From JAWPMV01 sp038527215 (GTDB lineage: Bacteria; Bacteroidota; Bacteroidia; J057), in the NCBI GenBank assembly GCA_038527215.1, contig JBCBGC010000031.1, positions 1 to 62,602 on the forward strand: a stretch of DNA of 62,602 nt, in the 5' to 3' direction. The position numbers and the translations under genes were made by a program. The notes below the pieces were generated by a model that had not been told where the DNA came from, ran no database searches, and worked only from the letters and a program-made list of their open reading frames with translations. This document shows, in pieces, positions 43,301 to 53,100 of the stretch. Every line of letters begins with the position of its first letter. Positions within the stretch are counted from its first letter, which is position 1.

Positions 43301-46300
43301 GAGAGATCGGCATCATGGTCTTCCGGATAATACGTGAAAATATTATTGGTGATCGTAGGATTGGGCAGGGTATTAAAACTACTGGTGAGCGGGTATTTCA
43401 TCTCTACCGAGCTGGATACCAGGGAAAAACCACCGGAGGAAGGCAATTCAACTTCAATCTTGCTGCTATCTACGGAGGCCATTTTCACACTGGCCAATTC
43501 CAGGGTAACCTGAATCTGTTTCCCACATTCATCACCCACATTTTCTCCGGAAAGGGTTACTTGCAATTCGGGCTCTTTAGGCTCCATGTGCAATTCCATG
43601 TCAGTATAGGAGCAAGTAAAGTCTGCAAAGGTGGCTGGGTAACCTGAGCATTCATAGCCACTGTACACTTCAATGTAATCCGGAGAACAGTTGGAATAGG
43701 AAGCCGTAACATAGTATTGCTCCGTTTTCGACTTGGCGATTTCACCGATTTGATAAATATCTCCATTGAGAGAGAGCGTATCCCCTGAGCTAACAGAAAC
43801 GACGGATTCTATCTGCACTTTGCCACTGGGGGTCTTGAGGTGCATCCAGACATTATCAGAACCAGAAGACGAAGAGGTGTTTTTCAGGTTAACGGTCCAG
43901 GTAACGGTTTTACTGAGTCCATCTATGGTAGGATGGGGCGAAGAAATGGCAATGGCCGGAGGCGAAAACCGCACGCGGTCTGCACCGTCGTCATACCAAT
44001 CCGTTTCCTGCCCTCCCAACGGACTCGCTTCCTGGAAGGTGAATTTCCAGGGCATATTCTGGAAAGTATTAATCGGCACATCACAGGTTGGGGCAATTTT
44101 TACATACAATGCTCCCTTAAACCCATCGTCACTGAGCGGAATGGTGCCCCCCTGGTTTTCATAATATTGATCGAGGTTAAACCTTAGGGTATCTCCTGAG
44201 GTTTCGTCGGCCTGTAAATTGGAGACTTTTTTAGAGGCTGTACCATTGGTGAATTTTGTCCGCCATTCTTTTAAGTAAATATCAAGCACTTCATAATTCT
44301 CGGGGATGACTACCTCGGCTTGCTTGATATTTCCCCAGTTTCTGTATTCGTAGGGAAAAAGGTTGCCGCCGTGGTAGTTACTACAGCAATCTCCGATACT
44401 GAGGTAATAGTTCTGAGAGATGTATTTATTACAGCCCTTGATCGTCACGTTCTGGGCTTTGTCTACTTTGAAATAATACCCAATCAGGGTGAATCTTCCT
44501 CCCCAGTTATCGCAGGCATATTTTTGGGCATTTTGGGTCGGGTTTGCCTGATCGCTTACATAGTAAGTGTTTTCTACATCGACCTCCCGAATGGCGTCTC
44601 CAATGTTGCCGGTAACTTTATAGTCTGTGTAAAGCCAAACCGTATCCCCATTACCGAGGGTGAAAGAAGAAAAATCTCCACAAGATCCGCTCAGGGTGGA
44701 GGGGCTGAAATCAAATAGAAAATCCTGATCATCCCCATCCACGGTTCCTGTGTATCCTACTCCGTTACAGGTGATATAGCTGCCACTGGAAGCATCGTAT
44801 ACTTTGACACTCGCTCCGATGGCGGTGAGCTTGCTGCCATCTTCAATGGAGGAAGTGGCATATCCATAGGCCCATGAGGGATGCGAGCCAGAGGTTTTGA
44901 CTACCCCCATGAACGTGCCCCTTAGGGTATCCGAAACCATAGCCCGGTTTGTTTTGACCAGCCCTAAATTAATGGCATTGGGACTGTCGGGCGTTCCATC
45001 CTGGTTGTTGTCGGAAATGCCAAAGCTGATCCGGTCAATATCGTAGGTCTTGAAAGCCAATCCTTCATTACAGGTGCCCGGGCAGTGTAAGGTAGTAGAG
45101 GTGCTCTCTTCACACATGATGGGCACCGAACAGCCGACGTTACAGGTTGAATCCGGGATGAAATTTACGGAGAGGCCCAGGCTCAGGTCCGTAGTGGTGA
45201 CCCCAGAAAAATTGGCACAATCTCCTGTGAGGTCTATGTCTATGGTGGATTTTGGTAGATCAAATTCCAGTGGAAGGTTAAACTTAGCGGTGAGCTTGCG
45301 GGTGCTACTATTGAAACTGGTACTGGCCACGGCCCAGTCAGTCTTACCCGAATGCCAGCTTAAGTCGTCGCTGTTCCCACTCCAGCTCAAGCCATCAGGA
45401 ATATCAAATACCAGCTCATAATAGGCATAGTCTGTTTCTGGAAAGGTGTTTTTCTGGCTGGATATATTGAAAGTAAAGGTCTCTTTTTGACCACTTTGAA
45501 TATCTGAAGGGCTTTCAGTAAACATGGTCATATTGGCCTCTGCTGGGGTCTCCGGTTTGGCGGTTGAGCTGGTAGTTCCTGAATTACAGGGATCGTTGTA
45601 GCTGAGGGTATATTTCCACCCGTTTGGCAACTCACCCAGACAAGCATTGACACAGCAACTGATACTATTCCAATCAACAATGTAAGTTTCTCCTGGATTG
45701 ATATTGGGCAAAGAAAGCGTAAGATCTCCAATGGGAGAGGCCCCCAGGCAACTGTAGCTTCCATCATTTCGGGTAGCAACCGTCTTGGAAAAGCTAGGCG
45801 AAGCGGTACTTCCGTTTGCTCCCAGTTTATAGGTGAAACTACTGGTATCTAAGGCAGAAAAAATGTCCTGGTCATAACTGCCTCCCGAGGATTTAAAGAT
45901 TCTCAGGCTAACTTCTGTGGCGATGCCTTCCCCGGTATTTTCAATGGTGATTTGTTGAGCATTGGGGGTGCTGGGGTCCATACACCCGCTAAAACTTGCC
46001 GTCGCAGTTGCCGAAAGGCTCGGGGTTTTGACAGCGGTGCTAATGCTGGCATTCGTGGTGGAGTTGGTCATGGTATTGCCTCCGCATCCCCACTCAGCCT
46101 TGATGACTGAACTAACGGTGGTTTCGGTACAGCCTGATGGAATAAATTTTTCCGTAATGGAAAAACTCTCGTTGGTTTCCAGAAAGCCATTCCCATTCCC
46201 TACCTGAGCAAAATCTGCTGAATTGAAAAAAATCGTATCGTGCGTGACATTCAACGTACCGATGCTTACATCCACCAGGTCAATTCCAGCTCCATAGGTG

Positions 46301-46962
46301 TCCGTCAGGTAAAAACTGGAAAGTCGACCATTTCCCCCATTGATGATCGCCAAGGTTCGACTTGCCGTATCTCCTGAGATTACGGTCTGGGAGGTTGGAT
46401 TGACGCTTTGAATGGTCAGCGCAGCATAGAGTACATTATAACTTTCTGAGGTATAACTGGCCTGCCCTTCATTGGTAGAAAGGGACAACGCATTGGAAGG
46501 CGTACTTCCGGAAAGCAGATAGGTGACCGCATCCAGGTCAGCGGTATACTGAATGCTAAATTGGGCGGTTCCCCCATCTTCCAAATCGCCTATACTGAGG
46601 ACCGGCGTATGTGGGTCTGAGACATCTTCATCCGAAACCGAAGGCCCAGCCAGGGAAGTGGCACTTCCCGCTACGTAATTGATCCCTGGCGGCAGGGTAA
46701 GGGTAAGTTCCTGACCGGTTAATCCAAAACCAGAGGTGTTCAGGTATTCGATGACAAAGGTTTCTTCGGTGCCACAGGCGTAAATGGTCTGTGGGGTGGT
46801 CGTGCTAAAGAAAACGTCGGTTAGTGGTTGATTACTGGTAGTGGTCATCAGTAAAGCTGCCAATACAATCCCGCTTACCCCTCCTATGTTCAGGAGATTT
46901 TTTACGGATAGTTTATTCTCGAGCTTGTTACTGACGTCAAGTCGGGTACGCTTGTTTGCCAT
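40378..46962 (-). CDS. Giant secreted FG-GAP/ASPIC protein with type IX sorting domain (paralogue A)
   Basis: 2194 residues. A long basic N-terminus leads to a hydrophobic signal segment (about 28-45). Then come about 1200 residues of beta domains of the DUF11/surface-repeat kind, including a conserved Cys-rich core (CNKYISQNYYLSIGDCCSNY). FG-GAP/VCBS repeats with calcium-binding DxDxDGxxD loops (DYDNDGDLD, DIDNDGDLD) span about 1285-1645, an ASPIC/UnbV domain about 1665-1725 (SGQTGGGASAQSTLRAYFGLG), an SdrD-like B domain about 1740-1800 (NDLNENCQPDSGETGVPNI), further DUF11-like and DUF7619-like domains (GAIDPNDKLVWPQG) and a type IX secretion sorting domain in the last 80 residues (IQFRPNP ... 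GNSYSGKLVVN). It is thus exported to the cell surface. A paralogue of equal length lies upstream. Confidence 0.92.
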   Translation of the reverse strand: MANKRTRLDVSNKLENKLSVKNLLNIGGVSGIVLAALLMTTTSNQPLTDVFFSTTTPQTIYACGTEETFVIEYLNTSGFGLTGQELTLTLPPGINYVAGSATSLAGPSVSDEDVSDPHTPVLSIGDLEDGGTAQFSIQYTADLDAVTYLLSGSTPSNALSLSTNEGQASYTSESYNVLYAALTIQSVNPTSQTVISGDTASRTLAIINGGNGRLSSFYLTDTYGAGIDLVDVSIGTLNVTHDTIFFNSADFAQVGNGNGFLETNESFSITEKFIPSGCTETTVSSVIKAEWGCGGNTMTNSTTNASISTAVKTPSLSATATASFSGCMDPSTPNAQQITIENTGEGIATEVSLRIFKSSGGSYDQDIFSALDTSSFTYKLGANGSTASPSFSKTVATRNDGSYSCLGASPIGDLTLSLPNINPGETYIVDWNSISCCVNACLGELPNGWKYTLSYNDPCNSGTTSSTAKPETPAEANMTMFTESPSDIQSGQKETFTFNISSQKNTFPETDYAYYELVFDIPDGLSWSGNSDDLSWHSGKTDWAVASTSFNSSTRKLTAKFNLPLEFDLPKSTIDIDLTGDCANFSGVTTTDLSLGLSVNFIPDSTCNVGCSVPIMCEESTSTTLHCPGTCNEGLAFKTYDIDRISFGISDNNQDGTPDSPNAINLGLVKTNRAMVSDTLRGTFMGVVKTSGSHPSWAYGYATSSIEDGSKLTAIGASVKVYDASSGSYITCNGVGYTGTVDGDDQDFLFDFSPSTLSGSCGDFSSFTLGNGDTVWLYTDYKVTGNIGDAIREVDVENTYYVSDQANPTQNAQKYACDNWGGRFTLIGYYFKVDKAQNVTIKGCNKYISQNYYLSIGDCCSNYHGGNLFPYEYRNWGNIKQAEVVIPENYEVLDIYLKEWRTKFTNGTASKKVSNLQADETSGDTLRFNLDQYYENQGGTIPLSDDGFKGALYVKIAPTCDVPINTFQNMPWKFTFQEASPLGGQETDWYDDGADRVRFSPPAIAISSPHPTIDGLSKTVTWTVNLKNTSSSSGSDNVWMHLKTPSGKVQIESVVSVSSGDTLSLNGDIYQIGEIAKSKTEQYYVTASYSNCSPDYIEVYSGYECSGYPATFADFTCSYTDMELHMEPKEPELQVTLSGENVGDECGKQIQVTLELASVKMASVDSSKIEVELPSSGGFSLVSSSVEMKYPLTSSFNTLPNPTITNNIFTYYPEDHDADLSNGLIGITDVTKNRLQFRFTLDVTDDYVSGDFVDIKVSGKQPCGAALPVINLAYDFRVKFSKPTNTGLTTDVGDSWGISWGDYDNDGFDDAFVSEGYHWWPSWLYHNNGDGTFTRITSGALVNDKGFAGGGTWGDYDNDGDLDIFVANNVRSDNHLYQNNGNGTFTRVDAGEISHYGGYCHNAAWVDYDNDGYLDMFVSDYMPTKYNLLYHNNGDGTFTRATDNAIALEAKFSMGATWADYDNDGLQDLFVPNGRNQNNSLYHNDGNGKFTKITTGDIVNDGGNSGGCAWGDYDNDGDMDLYVTNASDQDNFFYVNNGNGTFTKNTTALIATEGGHSHASEWADIDNDGDLDLFVTNDQNNKNHLYMNNGDGTFSKKKTQINEDLDNSFAAAYSDIDNDGDLDLLVANRAATNTFYLNDGGNCNNWKCLKLIGNKANKSGIGARIRVKATINGQTYWQIREISGQTGGGASAQSTLRAYFGLGDATTIDSLIIDWPSGFVQTMTNVHTNDCQDIYEASGVLIAGKIYNDLNENCQPDSGETGVPNILLEVNPGRKYVITDDNGDYKMYREYGNYTISAENTDKWAFECSTEHNVTYTNDINNLFNYTDYNFAAKPFCDNPDLSVTLSSTALRRGFRNTFAVSYINTGASAATNIDLVVEFDNDIVILSADEPWDQATLIDSITQYVWHLDTLASMGRKTIMLTDSVSTVATMGKATSTKAYFTALPEDCNTDDNMRISTDNIVGAIDPNDKLVWPQGSIMPEDTLTYKIRFQNVGSSYAKRVLILDTLSQDLDWGSFHVENASHRYRVDISDGGVLSFLFDHIYLADSVSNEPESHGFITYTIKPKYGTPMGTVIENRAAIQFDYNEYIITNTTQNRLVDVRKLAKEKKLAIQFRPNPMITESLVSIVHKENPDVTANIQGVEVFNTAGVKVFSLYGLDNQEVKLTKEYLSSALYVVRVWDKFGNSYSGKLVVN

Positions 46963-47021
46963 GAAGGGAGGTGTTTTTTAAATATTCCAACCATCAAATA
47001 AAAATATAAATGAAATATTTG

Positions 47022-47031
47022 TTGCAAAAAC
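47022..47031 (-). promoter_or_regulatory. Shared 10-mer upstream of the giant gene (possible -33 box)
   Basis: GTTTTTGCAA on the minus strand, 60 bp before the ATG at 46962. The same ten bases occur 51 bp before the start of the paralogous gene. It contains the TTTG of a Bacteroidota -33 element; a -7 element at the right distance is not clear. Confidence 0.3.
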
Positions 47032-47055
47032 ATAATCCCATTGTTACATAGCTAA

Positions 47056-47096
47056 GAGGAAGTCAAAAACTGTCGAAAAACAGTCATGACTTCCTC
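47056..47096 (-). terminator. Compound stem-loop behind the second giant gene
   Basis: Outer arms gaggaagtca / tgacttcctc (10 bp, exact) enclose a smaller stem actgt / acagt. A second short hairpin (tctccc / gggaga, 47102-47118) lies between it and the stop at 47142. Neither is followed by a clean T-run, so it may be a stability or processing structure instead of a simple terminator. Confidence 0.5.
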
Positions 47097-47141
47097 GGGG
47101 ATCTCCCTCAAGGGGAGACTCTGAAAGACTGGTTCAGCGTA

Positions 47142-50100
47142 TTATTGTACAATCAGCTTGTCGCTGAATTGATGGCCATGTTCGTCCCAGGCTTTGATGA
47201 GATACATGCCGGGTTGGAGATTCTCTCGGTACAACTGGAAACTAGTTTTTCCTACCCCTTCCGTTCTGAATACCTGTTGTCCATTGGTGGAGTAGATAAT
47301 CAGCCCATCGAAGGCTAGCTTTAAGTCCGGATGGATGGTGGAAACAATCTGCAGATTGCTGCTTTCCCTCAGCGGATTGCCCTGAATCTCCAATTGGAAA
47401 TGAGCCTGTTCATGAAGTGTCGCCCTATCAACCAGGTAGTTCATGGTTTCATTGGTTAGCAAAGGCTGACTTAAATCGAATTGAATGGCTGCCTGATTCC
47501 TTATTTCTGTTCCAGGCGCATATCCCTGCCCAGGTAAAAGCTGAAATTCAATGGATCCATGACTTAAGGGCTCATTGCTTAGGCTATCCGGTAAGTATAT
47601 GTGATCAAAGGTAAAGCGGAGTTCGCCTCCATCATTCAACTTCATGTCGTAATCATGGGAACTGGCCAGTACCCTGAGTGAGGCCCAGTCCAAATAGGGA
47701 GATAAGGTATCCCGGATGATGACCCTTTTGGCATATGAAGTACCAATGTTTTGGAACCTGACCTTATAGGTGAGGGTGTCGGTTTCCAGAATGGCTCCTT
47801 CAGGTGAAACCAATAGGTCGTTGGGGTCCACCGCTCCGACGATTTGATCTGTAGCTGTGCGGAGGTTATCTGTTGAATCACACTCATTGGCAATGCTGCT
47901 GAAATAGCCCTTGGTAGAAACCATTTTTCCCAGCGGGGCATTAACAGAAACTGAGTCTGTCAGCATCACGGTTTTTCTCTCCATGGGCATCAGAGAATCC
48001 AGCACCCAGGTGTAGCGAATCGTGCTGTCCAGCACCGCCACTGAATCCCAGGCATAGTCTGCGGAGAGAATGACAATGTCCTTGTCAAATTCTACATGGA
48101 CCGCGGTTTGATAGGCGGCCAGGGCGCCTTCGTTGGCCCAGGATACGGCAAAGGTATTCTTAAATCCCCTGCGAAGGGCGGTACTTGACAGGCCTATGGA
48201 AGCATCCGGGCCCGCGCAATTGGGCTGCACCGCAAAATGGTAGTTGGTGTAGTTAAAAAGGTTGTTGACGTCGGTAGTGTAGCTGATGTCATATTTGGTG
48301 GTACAAGGGAAGGTCCAATCCGCACTATTGTGGGCTTCGATGCTGTAATCCCCATATTCCCGATACATCTTGTAAAATCCATCCTTATCGGTTACTACAT
48401 ATTTGTTGCCTGGGTTGACTTCCAGCATGATATTCGGGATGCCTACCTCTCCTGAGTCTAGCTGGCAGTTTTGATTCAGGTCGTAGTAAACTTTTCCAGA
48501 AATCAGTACCCCACTTGCTTCCACAATTTCTTCGCAGTCATTGAGTCCTACCTGAGTGAGGGTTTGCACAAATCCAGATGGCCATTCTATGATCAGGGTG
48601 TCTATTTGGGTCGCATCTCCTAATCCGAAATAGGCTTTCAAGGTACTTTGTGAGGAAGCGCCACCGCCAGTTTGGCCTTTGATGTCTCTCATTTGCCAGA
48701 CATCCTGCCCGTAAATATGGGCCTTAGCTTTCAGGCGTGCCCCAATGGCACTACGATTGGCCTTTTGTCCCACTAGCTTAATACATTTATAATTGGCACA
48801 CTGCCCGTCGTCATTGAGGTAGAGGCTATTTTCTTGCCCGACATTGGCTACAAAAATATCCAGGTCCCCATCATTGTCTATATCTGCCATGGCCGTGGCC
48901 AGGCTGTTTTCTTGGTCGTCATTGATCTGAGATTTCCGTACGACGAAGGTACCATCGCCTTCATTCAAGTACAGCCGGTTTTTACCTGCCTGATCATTGG
49001 TTACAAACAGATCCAAATCTCCATCATTGTCGATATCCGCCCACTCAGACCCATGAGAATGGCCCAGGTCGGTGGCGATGATCGCCGAGGTATTCTTGCT
49101 AAAGGAGCCATCCCCATTGTTGATATAAAAGAAGTTGGCCTGGTTGCTGGCATTGGTTACGTAAAGATCCAGGTCGCCATCGTTATCAAAATCCCCCCAG
49201 GCAGAACCGCCGGAATTGCCGCCATCATTGACAATTTCCCCAGTAGTGAGCTTGGTGAACTTACCATTCCCATCATTGTGGTAGAGAGAATTGTTCTGGT
49301 TATTTCCATTTGGGACAAAAAGGTCTTGCAAACCATCATTGTCATAATCGCCCCAGGTGGCCCCCATGCTGAATTTCGCTTCCATGGCAATGGGATTATC
49401 GGTGGCCCGGCTAAAGGTTCCGTCTCCATTGCTGCGATAAAGCAAGTTGTATTTGGTAGGCATGTAATCAGAGACAAACATATCCAGATGACCATCGTTG
49501 TCGTAGTCTACCCAGGATGCATTGTGGCAATAGCCTCCATATTGACTGATTTCGCCCGCATCTACCCGGGTAAAGTTACCACTGCCATCATTTTGGTAGA
49601 GATGATTATCCGCCCTGACGTTATTGGCTACGAAGAGGTCGAGGTCCCCGTCGTTGTCATAGTCGCCCCAGGTTCCGCCTCCAGAAAACCCTTTGTCATT
49701 GACGAGGTCTCCGGTAGTGATTTTTACAAAGGTTCCATCGCCTTGATTGTGGTATAGGTAAGCTCCTTTCCAATGCGCACCTTCAGAAACAAAGAGATCC
49801 TCATATCCATCATTATCGAAGTCGCCCCAGGAAGCCCCCCAAGAGTCGCCGGTGTCTACGGTTAAGCCGGTGTTCGTAGGCTTTTTAAATTTGACCCGAA
49901 AGTCATAAGCGAGATTGATCTGAGGAAGGGCCTGGCCACAGGCTTTTTTCCCGCCAACAGAAATATCTACATAATCTCCTGGCTGGTAAGAATTAGTGAT
50001 GTCTAACAAAAAGCGAAACTGCAGGCGATTCTTACTGACATCTACGATGCCTGGTAAGCCGTCTTCCAGTTGGGCTTCGTGATTCCCAGGATAATAGCGG

Positions 50101-53100
50101 AATGACTGATCGGTAATGGTTGGATCGGCTAGGACTTTGAAGGTGTCCGAGAGGGGATATTTCATCTCCACGGAGCCTGGCACCAGGGTAAAGCCATTGT
50201 CGGAAGGTAAGCTGATCCTAATAGTGCTACTGTCAACCGTGGCTAGCTTTACGCTGGCTAGTTCCAGGCTTACCCGAATTTGGTTTCCACAAGTGCCTCC
50301 TATTCTTTCGCCTTCCACAATTACCTGCAATTCCGGCTCCTTTGGCTCCATATGGAGTTCCATAGAGGTATAGGAACAAGTGAAATCAGCAAAGGTGCTG
50401 GGGTAGCCAGAGCATTCGTATCCACTGTAGACTTTTATATAGTCAGGCGCACAATTCGAATAGGTAGCCGTGATGTAGAACTTACGGGTTTTATTTTTGT
50501 CTACCGCTCCAATCTGATAAATGTTCCCGCTTTGACTCAGCGTATCATTGTTGCTGATTTCCACAATAGATTGAATGTTGACCTGACCGCTGGGAGCTTT
50601 GGTATGTAACCAGACGTTGTCAGAGCCTGAGGAAGAGGAGGTGTTTTTTACATTAAGGGTCCAGCGCACGGTTTTACTCAGGCCATCAATGGTGGGTTGG
50701 GGCGAAGAGAGCGCAATAGCTGGTGGAGAGAAGCGCACTCGATCAGGCCCGCCATCGTACCAATCTGTTTCCTGTCCGGAAAGTCTGGATGACTCCGTGA
50801 AGGTGAATTTCCAGGACATATCCTGATAGGTATTCAGGGGCACCTCACAGGTAGGCGCAAGCTTGATATACAAGGTTCCTTTGAATCCGTCATCGCTTAA
50901 GGGAATACTGCCGCCCTTTGGCTGGTAGTACTGAGACAGGTCAAATCTCAGGGTGTCCCCGGAAGTGCTGTCTGCCTGAAGGTTTTGGACCGTGGTGGTG
51001 TAAGAGGCATTGGTGTAGCGCGTTCTGCGCTCTCGCATAAAGGCGTTCAAGACCGTGTAGTTGGGGGGAATGACTACCTCTGCACGTTGGACATGCGCCC
51101 AGTTTCGGTATTCATAGGGGAAAAGGTTTCCACCATTGTAATTGGAGCAACAGTCTCCAATGCTGAGGTAATAGTTCTGAGAAATATATTTGTTACAGCC
51201 TTGAATGGTGACATTCTGGGCTTTGTCTACTTTAAAGAAATACCCAATCAAAGTAAAAGAGCCGCCCCAGTTATCACAGCTAAGTTTATTTCCCGCAGAG
51301 GTGGGGTTAGCCACATCGCTGAGATAAAACTCATTGTCAATATCTGCCACCACTACTGCACCACCTATGTTGCCACTTACTTTATAATCCGCGTCCAACC
51401 AGATGGAATCTCCATCCCCGAACTGGAAATTTAGAAAATCTGCACAGGTGCCGTTGAGGCTGGCAGGGCTAAAATCGAAGGTGAATATCTGCGCGTTGCC
51501 CTGAACACTTGTGGTGTAAGGAACTTGCTGGCAAGAGAGGTAGCTGCCTGCAGATGCATCATACACCCGTAGGCCTACAGCGAGGACAGAAAGATTGCTG
51601 CCTTGCTCAATCGTAGAACTGGCATATCCATAGCTGAATGATGGATAGCTTTGGGAGGTTTTTACAATGCCGGTCATGGTACCTCGTAAGGTGTCGCTAT
51701 ACATGGCCCGGTTAGGTTTGATTTGATCGAAATCTAATTGGCTGGAGTTATCCGGTGCTCCATTCTGATCATTGTCAGGGAGTCCCAGGCTAGTCCTGCT
51801 AAAGGTGTAGGCGTCGAATTTCAGCCCCTGTGCACAAGGACCTGGACAGTGGATGTGAATACTTTCTTCCTCACTACAAAGGATAGGGATGTTGCAGAGC
51901 TGGGTACAGGTGGTATCTGGAATATAGGCAATATCCAGTCCTATGCGCTGATCGGTTGGATCACTGCTGGTAATTTGGTTACAATCTGCGGTAAGGCTTA
52001 GATCCAGGCTGGATTTTGGTAGGTTAAAGGGAACCGGTAGCGGGAATCGGGCAGTCAATACCCTGTTCGAGGCATCAAATGTAATACTTGAGGCGCTCCA
52101 ACTTGTTTTGCCAGAATGCCAGTTTAAATCACCTGCCTTGCCCATCCAAAGCATGCCTTCCGGTAAGGAGAAAGTCACTTCATAGGTTGAATAGGGTCCT
52201 GAAGGGAAACGATTGCTATGGCTGGAAATCATGAAATTGAATTCGGCTTCCTGCCCGTGACGCACGTCCGTGGGACTTTCTGAAAAGATGCTCATATTGG
52301 CGGAGGCCGTAGACTCCACTTTCTTCGAAGCATTGACGGGCGTGCTGCTACAAGGGTCCTGATAGGTCAGGTTGTATTTCCAGCCATTGGGCTTTTCTCC
52401 CAGACAAGCATCCACACAGCAACTGGCCGTTTTAAAGGTGATGATGTAGGTTTCCCCTGGCAAAAGTTCAGGAAGGGACAGGCTAATTTCCCCAATGGGA
52501 TTTGTCCCTAAGCAGGCGTATCGACCATCGTTGCGGGTGTTTTTGACAGAGGTGGGACTGATTTTTACCGGGCTGCCCTGGGTGCCTTGCTGTAGCGTAA
52601 TCGAAGCGGTGTCTATTCTGGAAAAAATGTTTTGGTTGTAGTTTCCTCCCGTAGACTTGTAAATGGTTAGCCCTGCGTTTATGGCTTTCCCGTCTCCGTT
52701 ATTCTTGAGCGTGATGGTTTGCTGATTTAAGGTATCAGGACTAAAACAGGTCTTAAGCTCACTGGTCCCGGAATGGCTAATATTGGGACTTTTTACATCT
52801 ATGGTGATGGTGGCATTGGTTGAACTGTTCAAATAGCTGGAATCCTGGCATCCCCAGTGGGCTTCAATAACGGAACTTACGGGACCATTGGTACAGCCCG
52901 AAATGGTGAAATCCTCTTCCAGGGTGAAGGATTCGTTGGTGTTAAATATGCCGTCCCCGTTGCCAATGGTTGCGAGGTCTCCGGCATCGAAAAATATGGT
53001 ATCGTGGCTGGCGTTTAAGGTTCCAATACTGGTGGAAATCAGGTCTAATCCAGCACCATACGTATCGGTGATAAAGAATGAAGTTACTTCCCCATTTCCA

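Noticed and set aside
42200..43650. Long antisense frames inside the giant genes (also 48834-49757)
   Set aside because: They mirror the Asp/Asn/Gly-rich FG-GAP codons of the real gene (Ile/Val-rich translations) and have no independent features.
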